Assembly: GCA_035637595.1 (NCBI GenBank)
Contig: DASPWW010000157.1
Location: 1 to 45,152 of the forward strand
Direction: 5' to 3'
DNA: 45,152 nucleotides
From: DASPWW01 sp035637595
Lineage (GTDB): Bacteria; Actinomycetota; Thermoleophilia; Solirubrobacterales; 70-9
Of the stretch, positions 39,130-45,152 are shown piece by piece. Made by a program: the position numbers and the translations under genes. A model generated the notes under the pieces. That model had not been told where the DNA came from. It did no database searches and was given only the letters and a program-made list of their open reading frames with translations. Numbering within the stretch: the first letter of the stretch is position 1; each line of letters opens with the position of its first letter.

Positions 39130-40371
39130 CTATCCAGAGCCGCGCAGCAGCGTCTCGGCGAGCGTCGCCGGATCGACCTCGGTCTGCTCGCCGCTGCTCA
39201 TGTCGCGCAGCACCGCGCCGCCGTCCTCGTCGAGGATCACGGTGTGGCGGGCACCGACCCGGTCGGCCTGCTTCATCTGTCCCTTCAGGCTGCGCCCCGC
39301 CAGGTCGAGGTCCGCGGAGAGCCCCGCGCGGCGCAGCTCGCCGACCAGCGCCAGCGCTGCCTCGCGCCGGTCATCGGCGGCGGCGACGAACACGTCGCTC
39401 GTCGACTGCTCCTCCTCACTTCCCGCCGCGAGCACGATGCGCTCGACGCCCACCGCCCAGCCCGCCGCGGGCGCCGCGGGCCCGCCGAGCTGCTCGACGA
39501 GCGCGTCGTAGCGCCCTCCCCCTCCGACCTCGGACTGGGCGCCGAGCCGCGGGCAGCCGAACGAGAACACCGTACGGGTGTAGTAATCGAGGCCGCGGAC
39601 CAGCGTGCCGTCGAGCGCGTACTCGATCCCCGCCTCGTCGAGCAGCCGCCGCACGGCCTCGAAGTGCTCCGCATCGTCGCCCTCGAGCCGCTCGAGGATC
39701 GTCGGCGCCTGTGCCATCACCGCCCCTGTGCGCTCGTCCTTGGAGTCGAAGGCGCGCAGTGGGTTGGCGTCGATGCGGTCGCGCACCTCGCGCGCAAGCT
39801 CGGACTCGTGAGCGCGGAGGAACGCCTGCAGCTCCTCGCGATAGGCGCCGCGCGCCTCGCCGGAACCGAGGCTGGACAGCCGCAGCTCGAGCTCGGGCAC
39901 CCCCAGCTCGCGAAGCAGCGCGTCGAGCAGGATGATCAACTCGGCGTCGACGAGCGGCGAGTCCGAGCCGATCGCCTCGGCGCCGATCTGGCTGAACTCC
40001 CGGAAACGTCCCGCCTGCGGGGCCTCGTATCGGAAGAACGGGCCCGCGTACCAGAGCTTGACCGGCTGCGGCAGCTTGTGCATGCCGTGCTCGACATAGG
40101 CGCGGGCGATCGGCGCCGTGCCCTCGGGGCGAAGCGTGACGCTGCGACCGCCGAGGTCCTCGAACGTGAACATCTCCTTGCGGACGATGTCCGTCGCCTC
40201 GCCCACCCCGCGCTCGAAGAGCTCGGTGTCCTCGAAGGCCGGCGTCTCTATGCGGCCGTACCCTGCTCGCCCGAGCAGCTCCGCGGCCGCCCGCTCGACG
40301 CGGGCTCGGGGGACGGCCTGCGCGGGCAGGACGTCGAATGTCCCCTTCGGTGCCTTGAAGCGCGCGCTCAC
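39130..40371 (-). CDS. hisS: Histidyl-tRNA synthetase
   Basis: 413 residues. KAPKGTFDVLP at the N-terminus, motif 2 VTLRPEGTAPIARAYVEH and WYAGPFFRYEAPQAGRFREFSQIGAEAIG, the His-specific LVRGLDYYTRTVFSF and GGGGRYDALVEQLGG, motif 3 GWAVGVERIVLA, and the C-terminal anticodon-binding domain are all present. It charges tRNA-His. It is followed by aspS after 13 nt and preceded by the PhoD-like gene. Confidence 0.97.
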   Translation of the reverse strand: MSARFKAPKGTFDVLPAQAVPRARVERAAAELLGRAGYGRIETPAFEDTELFERGVGEATDIVRKEMFTFEDLGGRSVTLRPEGTAPIARAYVEHGMHKLPQPVKLWYAGPFFRYEAPQAGRFREFSQIGAEAIGSDSPLVDAELIILLDALLRELGVPELELRLSSLGSGEARGAYREELQAFLRAHESELAREVRDRIDANPLRAFDSKDERTGAVMAQAPTILERLEGDDAEHFEAVRRLLDEAGIEYALDGTLVRGLDYYTRTVFSFGCPRLGAQSEVGGGGRYDALVEQLGGPAAPAAGWAVGVERIVLAAGSEEEQSTSDVFVAAADDRREAALALVGELRRAGLSADLDLAGRSLKGQMKQADRVGARHTVILDEDGGAVLRDMSSGEQTEVDPATLAETLLRGSG

Positions 40372-40405
40372 AGAGCGCCGAGCCTAACGGGCGAGGTAGC
40401 CGTCG

Positions 40406-42016
40406 CTACTGCGCCGGGATCGTGTACGGCCCGCAGGGCGTCGTGCCGTCGGCGTCGAGCACCGTGTTGCCGACCGAGTCCTTGTAGGAGATCGTGATCC
40501 CGCTGGAGCTGACCTCGACCTCGGCGTAGCTGAACGTGTCGCCCTGGGCGCAGAGCATCCCGACCCCGTTCGGCGGAGCCGGCTTGAAGAACGCGTTCGA
40601 GAGCAGCTTGCCGGACCCCGGGTTGTTCACGGTGGCGTCGATCTCCTTCCAGAACGTGCCCGTCGCCACGGGACCGGTGATGTAGTCGTTGTAGGGCGTG
40701 TCCTGGGGGCTCGCCGGCGCGTTGGCGGGCGCCGAGTCACCGTTCAGGCTGCGCAGGCGGACGACGTTCGCGAAGTCGGCATGGGTGTCGGTCGTCAGGA
40801 AGACGAGGTTCTTGACGCCGCGGCTCTGGAGCTGGTTGAGCAGCTCGACGCGCTCGTGCGCGTATCCCTCCCAGCGGTCGTAGGGCAGGCCGTAGAACTG
40901 CTGGATCGGCGTCTCGTTGACGATCACCTTCCACTTCGCGGTCGAGCTCTGTACCGCGTTGAGGAAGGCGTTGAGCTGGGCCTGGCCGAGCATCGTGCGG
41001 TTGGGGTCGTTGATCGTGTCGAGGCACTGCTGGGAGACCGGCTGAGACAGCGAGGGGATCAGGGCCGAGAACAGCGCTCGCGACCCGCTCGGAGCCGTCG
41101 GCGCGAGGTCGGGCGCCCCCGTGCTCGGGTTGTCGCACGTGCCGCCGGCCGACGCCTTGGCGCTGCGGAACGAGCGCTCGTCGAGGAAGAACATCTCGAG
41201 GTTCTGGCCCCAGCGGAAGCTGCGGTACAGGCCCGTGTCGGGCGAGTAGGTCACGGGCGCGTAGTCGGTGAAGGCCTGGACGCCGGCCTGGTAGATCGCC
41301 TGGCCGTCCTCGGCGACCGAGAAGTCGTTGATGAACTCGTGGTCGTCCCAGTGGCTGTAGAAGCCCGTCGCCTTGCGGATGTTGACGAGGTTCTGCTGGC
41401 CGAGGTTCTGCTTGTACTTGGCCCACTTCTCCTCGACGGTGAGCGCCGGCGGCGTGCCCCCGACCTCGGAGTCGGAGTAGATCGTGTCGCCGAGGTGGAT
41501 GTTGAAGTCGTTCTTCTCGTTCAGCATCGCGGCGAACGTCTGGAACGTGTTGAAGAACGGCGTCGACTGACCGGGGGCGGGCGTCGCGTCGGTGTCGCCG
41601 GTGAACGCGAAGCGAATCGTCTCCGGCTTGTTGGACTTCGGCGCGGTCTCGAACTTGCCGGTCTTGCTGCACTTCTTGCCGTCCGCGGTGCAGGCCTCGT
41701 AGTAGTACTGCTCGCCGGGCTTCAGGCCCTTGACGGTGGCCTGGAGGGTGTTGTCGTGCGAAGACTTCGCCTTCGCGTTCTTGAAGCCGTCGATGTCGTG
41801 GAAGCGCTTCGACTCGGAGACCTGGAAGAAGTACTTGCCCGACTTCTCGGCGTGGGCCCAGAGCTTCGCCGACTTGGCCGTGATCTCGCCGGCTGTGACG
41901 CCGAACGTGAACGTCTTGGCGCTCGCCGTCGCGGGTAGCGCGAGAGCCGCCACGCCGGCCAGGCAGATCGACAACCTTGCCCTGATGCCCCTCAACCTGG
42001 GCGGCAGTCTATACAC
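40406..42016 (-). CDS. Secreted PhoD-like alkaline phosphatase/phosphodiesterase
   Basis: 536 residues. Signal peptide (~1-33, cleavage after ASA), a PhoD_N/Fn3-like domain (~36-125, TFGVTAGEITAKSAKLWAHAE ...), then the metallophosphoesterase domain: FAFTGDTDA, FNIHLGDTIYSDSE, YSHWDDHEF, WKVIVNETPIQQF, LVFLTTDTHADF. The Asp/Asn/His ligands are in the right order. No twin-arginine motif is obvious. The start is GTG at 42016 without a Shine-Dalgarno sequence; a downstream TTG is possible. Lys/AAG use is higher than in its neighbours. It interrupts the common MBL-hisS-aspS order. Confidence 0.9.
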   Translation of the reverse strand: MYRLPPRLRGIRARLSICLAGVAALALPATASAKTFTFGVTAGEITAKSAKLWAHAEKSGKYFFQVSESKRFHDIDGFKNAKAKSSHDNTLQATVKGLKPGEQYYYEACTADGKKCSKTGKFETAPKSNKPETIRFAFTGDTDATPAPGQSTPFFNTFQTFAAMLNEKNDFNIHLGDTIYSDSEVGGTPPALTVEEKWAKYKQNLGQQNLVNIRKATGFYSHWDDHEFINDFSVAEDGQAIYQAGVQAFTDYAPVTYSPDTGLYRSFRWGQNLEMFFLDERSFRSAKASAGGTCDNPSTGAPDLAPTAPSGSRALFSALIPSLSQPVSQQCLDTINDPNRTMLGQAQLNAFLNAVQSSTAKWKVIVNETPIQQFYGLPYDRWEGYAHERVELLNQLQSRGVKNLVFLTTDTHADFANVVRLRSLNGDSAPANAPASPQDTPYNDYITGPVATGTFWKEIDATVNNPGSGKLLSNAFFKPAPPNGVGMLCAQGDTFSYAEVEVSSSGITISYKDSVGNTVLDADGTTPCGPYTIPAQ

Positions 42017-42065
42017 GTCGCGGTGGCGTCGCGCCAGCCGACGCGCGATGGTCTGAACCGAGCGT

Positions 42066-42704
42066 TCAGCGCGCCAGCTCGGCCAGAAACGGGTTCGTGG
42101 CGCGCTCGGCGCCGAGCGAGGTGATCCCCATGTGTCCGGGGTAGACCGCCGTGTCCTCCGGAAGGCCCTCGACCAGGGTGCGGATGCTCTCCAGCAGCGT
42201 TCCCCAGTCGCCGCCGGGCAGGTCCGTGCGGCCGACCGAACCCTTGAACAGCACGTCGCCCGAGAACAGGGCCGCGTGGCCGGGGATCGAGTAGGTGACG
42301 TGGCCGGGGCTGTGGCCGGGGGTGAACAGGACGTCGATGTCGAGCCCGGCCAGCGACAGGCGCTCGCCTCCCGAGACCGTCTCGTCGGCGTCGTAGCTCT
42401 CGTAGGGCCCGAAGCCGGGGAACGGGACGAAGGACATGATGTCGGCCAGCACCGGGACCTCGATCTCGGGACACCAAACGGGAGCCCCCGTCTCGCGGGC
42501 GACGGGCGCCACCGCGCCGATGTGGTCGAAGTGGCAGTGGGTGAGCAGGATCCCCTCGACCGTGACCCCCAGGCCCTCGACGGCCTCGAGGATGCGGTCG
42601 GGCTCGTCGCCCGGATCGACGATCACCGCCCGGTCCGCGCCGTCGGCGCGCAGCAGGTAGCAGTTCTCGGCCACGGGGCCGACCGTGAACTGGCGAACGT
42701 CCAT
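42066..42704 (-). CDS. MBL-fold metallo-hydrolase (glyoxalase II-like)
   Basis: 212 residues. VGPVAENCYLL at the start is typical of the YcbL/GloB2-type group; metal ligands are seen in THCHFDHIG, TPGHSPGHV, FSGDVLFKGSVGRTDLPGG and YPGHMG. Zn- or Fe-dependent hydrolysis of thioesters such as S-lactoylglutathione/mycothiol or other substrates is expected; the substrate is not certain. The ATG at 42704 (MDVRQF) gives the family N-terminus. It lies upstream of hisS, as in many actinobacteria. Confidence 0.92.
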   Translation of the reverse strand: MDVRQFTVGPVAENCYLLRADGADRAVIVDPGDEPDRILEAVEGLGVTVEGILLTHCHFDHIGAVAPVARETGAPVWCPEIEVPVLADIMSFVPFPGFGPYESYDADETVSGGERLSLAGLDIDVLFTPGHSPGHVTYSIPGHAALFSGDVLFKGSVGRTDLPGGDWGTLLESIRTLVEGLPEDTAVYPGHMGITSLGAERATNPFLAELAR

Positions 42705-42726
42705 GCGACTGAGGGTAGCGGCGGGG

Positions 42727-43098
42727 CTACGAGCCCCGGCGCTCGGCGCGCTCGGCCTGGCGCTGTCGCTCGCGGCGCTGGTAGAGGAAGCGATCGATGA
42801 AGTGGCCCATCGGGATGTAGAAGGCGAGCATGAAGACCGCGAGCGCCAGCGCACTCGTGGCGGGCTGCCGGAAGACGAGCACGATCAGCAGGAAGAAGAC
42901 CCCCGACGCGAGGAGTCCCCGGTTGACCGCCCCGCTCCAGGTCGGCGCCTGATCGCGTTTGTTGGTCTGTCGCGAGCGCGCGCGGGCCTGCGCCTCCTTG
43001 CGGCTGCGCGGCCGCGCCGCGCGGCGGCGATCGAGGCTCCCCGACTGGGTGCCGCGATGCTTGCGCCGCCGGCGCTTCCTCGTCTGAGCCATCGCCAA
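42727..43098 (-). CDS. Small basic two-TM membrane protein
   Basis: 123 residues. A strongly basic N-terminal ~50 residues (KRRRRKHRG, RRRAARPRSRKEAQARARSR) precede two hydrophobic segments (~60-78 and ~83-103, the second ending in IPMGHFIDRFLYQRRERQ). The Arg/Lys tail resembles RNA- or lipid-binding regions of small actinobacterial membrane proteins. No family was recognised. Start at 43098 or 43092 (MAQT). It is next to the MBL gene on the same strand. Confidence 0.7.
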   Translation of the reverse strand: MAMAQTRKRRRRKHRGTQSGSLDRRRAARPRSRKEAQARARSRQTNKRDQAPTWSGAVNRGLLASGVFFLLIVLVFRQPATSALALAVFMLAFYIPMGHFIDRFLYQRRERQRQAERAERRGS

Positions 43099-43106
43099 CT
43101 TGAAAT

Positions 43107-43991
43107 CTATTCGGGCAGGGCGGCGAGCCGCCGCTCGATGACGTGACGGTCGGGATCGAAGCCGATGAGCGGGATGTCCTCCGGGTAGGCCTCGAGGGCC
43201 GCTTCGCCGACCAGGCCGATCAGCTCCGCGGACCGCGCCGCCGCTCCGTGGCGGCCCGCCAGGCGCCGGACCTCGGAGAGGACGCGTGAAAGCGGCACCG
43301 CGGAGGGGTCGTGAACGTTGGTCGAGACCTGCGTGCGACCGTCCGACAGCGCGAGCCCGATCGCTCGCACGCCCGGCAGCCCCCCTCCCCCCTCCCTCAG
43401 GCCCGCGGCGACCGAGCGCGCGACATCGGCGTCCGCGGTGTCGAGCTCGACGTTGAACGCGGCGAGCGGCGGTCGCGCCGTGACCAGCGTCGCGCCGGCG
43501 GTGGGATGCGGCGCGACCGGCCCGCGGTCGGGCGGGAGCTGGCCCGTCGCCACGCGCAGCGTCAGCTCGGGCAGACCGCCGCGGCGAAAGAAGCTGCGCT
43601 CGCGCCTGCCGGGGCCCGTGGCGAGATCCCCGTAGAGGAACACCGGGACGCCCAGCGCGGCGATTCGATCCGCCGCGGCGAGAGCCTCCCCCACCGCGGT
43701 TTCGCGATCCGCGGGGTCGAGCCAGACCACCGGGCAGACGTCGAGCGCGCCGACGCAGGGATGGACGCCGTGGTGGTGGCGCATGTCGACCTCCTCGACG
43801 GCGGCGCGCGCCCCGCTCGCGAGCGCGTCTCCCAGCGCACCGGCCTCGCCGGCGAGCGTGAACACGCTGCGGTTGTGGTCAGGGTCGGAGTGGGCGTCGA
43901 GCAGCGTCACGCCGCCCGCGAAGGCCGACTCGAGGCGCGCCACCCGCTCGCGGTCGCGCCCCTCGGAAACGTTGGGAGCCGCGAGCAGCAT
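43107..43991 (-). CDS. Glutamate formimidoyltransferase
   Basis: 294 residues, matching the stand-alone formimidoyltransferase (FT) part of FTCD. N-terminal LLAAPNVSEGRD, DPDHNRSVFTLAG, DMRHHHGVHPCVGALDVCPVV with the catalytic His region, and VFLYGDLA are family motifs; the C-terminal half (GVRAIGLALSDGRTQVSTNVHDPSAVPLSRVLSEVRR) is the FTCD second subdomain. It moves the formimino group from formiminoglutamate to tetrahydrofolate, late in histidine degradation, or a related folate reaction. No cyclodeaminase domain follows. Confidence 0.9.
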   Translation of the reverse strand: MLLAAPNVSEGRDRERVARLESAFAGGVTLLDAHSDPDHNRSVFTLAGEAGALGDALASGARAAVEEVDMRHHHGVHPCVGALDVCPVVWLDPADRETAVGEALAAADRIAALGVPVFLYGDLATGPGRRERSFFRRGGLPELTLRVATGQLPPDRGPVAPHPTAGATLVTARPPLAAFNVELDTADADVARSVAAGLREGGGGLPGVRAIGLALSDGRTQVSTNVHDPSAVPLSRVLSEVRRLAGRHGAAARSAELIGLVGEAALEAYPEDIPLIGFDPDRHVIERRLAALPE

Positions 43992-44001
43992 GGTGCCTTT
44001 C

Positions 44002-44991
44002 TCAGACGAGCAGCTCGCCCGCCCGGACGAGCGGCTCGCCGTCGACGCTGACCTCGGGCTTCAAGACGATGCAATCGAGATGAACCGGGACCTGGACCGT
44101 CCCCCCGATCGCGGCCGAGGCGCCGAACGCGACGTGTGCGGTGCCGAGGATCTTCTCGTCCTCGAGCACCTCCCCGGTCAGCTTCGCCTTCTCGTTCGAG
44201 CCGATCCCGAGCTCGGCGACGTTGGTGCCGTCCGCGCCGTGCGCGGTAAGCAGCTCCATCAGCCGCCCCCCTTCTTCGCCGGTCGCCGCGACCAGGTGTC
44301 CCCTCTCGACCGTCAGCTCGACGGGCTCGCCGGGAATCCCGACGCCCGCGATCGAGCCGTCGACGACGAGCGTTCCCTCGGTCGTGCCCTCGACCGGGGC
44401 GATGAACCCCTCGCCGCAGGGCAGATTGCCGAACGCTCCGCGCCGCGTGAGCTCACCGGCGTCGGGGATCGCCTCGCGGTCGCCCAGGCCAAGCAGCAGT
44501 TCGCTGCCGTTGGGACAGGTGATCTGCGCCTGCAGACCAGCGGTCAGGCGGTCCGCGATCGCCCGGCCCCTGCGCCGCAGCTCGCCCATGTCGGCGCTCA
44601 TCACCCGGGCGAGCATGTCCTCGGTGACGCCCGGGAGCGTCGCGATCCGCACGCCGGCCTCGGTCGCCGCCTTGCGCGCCGCGGTGTGGGAGAGCGACTG
44701 GACGGTCGGCGCCAAGACGACGTCCGCGGCGCTCATCGCCGCGGCGAGCGGCGCGGGCGGCTCGGCGGCGTGGGAATCGCGCTCCGCCATCAGGGCGAGG
44801 ACCGCGTCGGCGCCCGCTTCCTCCGCCTCGGCGCGCAGCCGCTCCGCCAGATCCCGGGTGGCGGGGTTGCAGATGACGAGCACGTCCTCGTCCGCCGAGA
44901 CGCCGAGGCAGTCGCGCACCACGGCCCGCACGGCGCTGTCGAGATCGCTCACCGGAGACACACTAGAGACACCTTCCGGGCGCTCGCGCAT
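44002..44991 (-). CDS. M29-like aminopeptidase (leucyl aminopeptidase family protein)
   Basis: 329 residues. Rossmann-like N-terminal half, then the metal-binding half with NLPCGEGFIAP (Glu), AELGIGSNEKAKL (Glu), ILGTAHVAFGAS (His) and VPVHLDCIVL (His/Asp), the pattern of M29 aminopeptidases. Some relatives act as ring-cleaving dioxygenases, so the substrate is open. The ATG at 44991 (MRERPEG) was chosen; a TTG at 45003 and GTGs at 44961/44952 also fit. It lies next to the formimidoyltransferase gene on the same strand and is divergent from the tRNA. Confidence 0.85.
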   Translation of the reverse strand: MRERPEGVSSVSPVSDLDSAVRAVVRDCLGVSADEDVLVICNPATRDLAERLRAEAEEAGADAVLALMAERDSHAAEPPAPLAAAMSAADVVLAPTVQSLSHTAARKAATEAGVRIATLPGVTEDMLARVMSADMGELRRRGRAIADRLTAGLQAQITCPNGSELLLGLGDREAIPDAGELTRRGAFGNLPCGEGFIAPVEGTTEGTLVVDGSIAGVGIPGEPVELTVERGHLVAATGEEGGRLMELLTAHGADGTNVAELGIGSNEKAKLTGEVLEDEKILGTAHVAFGASAAIGGTVQVPVHLDCIVLKPEVSVDGEPLVRAGELLV

Positions 44992-45061
44992 CCCGAGACG
45001 CAACGTTTCCCCCCCATAGCGAGGTCAACGTTCCTCTCGCCAGCCCCGCGTCGACCGCCGC

Positions 45062-45067
45062 TACGAT
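45062..45067 (+). promoter_or_regulatory. -10 element of tRNA-Met
   Basis: TACGAT lies 10 nt before the tRNA 5' end, leaving room for a short precursor leader. No good -35 hexamer was seen at 16-18 nt. Candidate only. Confidence 0.35.
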
Positions 45068-45077
45068 CCGAGGCCCC

Positions 45078-45150
45078 GCCGGAGTAGCTCAGCGGTTAGA
45101 GCAGCGGAATCATAATCCGCGTGTCGCAGGTTCGAATCCTGCCTCCGGCA
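45078..45150 (+). tRNA. tRNA-Met (CAT), elongator type
   Basis: 73-nt cloverleaf: acceptor GCCGGAG/CTCCGGC plus discriminator A, D-arm GCTC/GAGC, anticodon stem GCGGA/TCCGC with loop ATCATAA (anticodon CAT), variable loop GTGTC, T-arm GCAGG-TTCGAAT-CCTGC. The CCA end is not encoded. The GCGGAATCATAATCCGC arm is typical of elongator tRNA-Met; initiator and Ile2(CAT) tRNAs have other arms. Confidence 0.95.
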
Positions 45151-45152
45151 TC

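Overview
The window is very GC-rich, gene-dense DNA, almost all coding on the minus strand. Several traits point to a high-GC Gram-positive actinobacterium, most likely class Thermoleophilia (Solirubrobacterales-like): GTG/TTG starts, apparent leaderless starts, a type IV pilus (T4P) locus embedded in the shikimate operon, and secreted proteins with RTX-type tails. The taxonomy is inferred from gene content and order; no marker gene was searched.

Layout. 1-2710: a secreted PHP-like/Calx-beta/RTX protein. 2753-7043: M24 peptidase, aroQ, a fused aroK-aroB, and aroC. 7114-19694: a complete T4P locus (pilB, pilT, pilC, major pilin, minor pilins, pilD, pilM, pilN, pilO and a PilP-position protein), with one divergent small membrane protein at 14993. 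19695-25154: aroE, mltG, ruvX, alaS. 25183-28465: a GyrI-like protein, an IscU-MnmA fusion, a thioredoxin-fold membrane protein, a structured non-coding stretch that may be a 6S-like RNA, and a SnoaL-like protein. 28498-30521: a Ser/Thr kinase and two tail-anchored FHA proteins. 30531-32438: a membrane protein and a flavin-type oxidoreductase. 32514-37311: two divergent CPA2 cation/proton antiporters. 37308-42704: aspS, hisS, a PhoD-like phosphatase, and an MBL-fold hydrolase. 42727-44991: small membrane protein, glutamate formimidoyltransferase and M29-like aminopeptidase. 45078-45150: tRNA-Met(CAT).

The most interesting system is the regulation of the T4P locus. The major pilin mRNA begins with a clear cyclic di-GMP-I (GEMM-I) riboswitch. 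Just upstream lies CTAAAG-N15-GCCGATAG, which resembles the sigma-28 (FliA/SigD/WhiG) promoter class. The same architecture with the same 15-nt spacer occurs upstream of pilT and of pilM, with a weaker copy before the PilW-like gene. A strong hairpin separates the major pilin from the minor pilins. PilB carries an N-terminal MshEN-like region, a fold that binds c-di-GMP in other ATPases. The locus therefore looks like one regulon combining an alternative sigma factor with c-di-GMP control at the RNA level and perhaps at the motor.

Other points worth following: MnmA fused to an IscU-like scaffold that lacks one of its three ligand cysteines, a CPA2 antiporter with a duplicated cysteine-containing extracytoplasmic domain, the 6S-like RNA candidate, and the AroK-AroB fusion.
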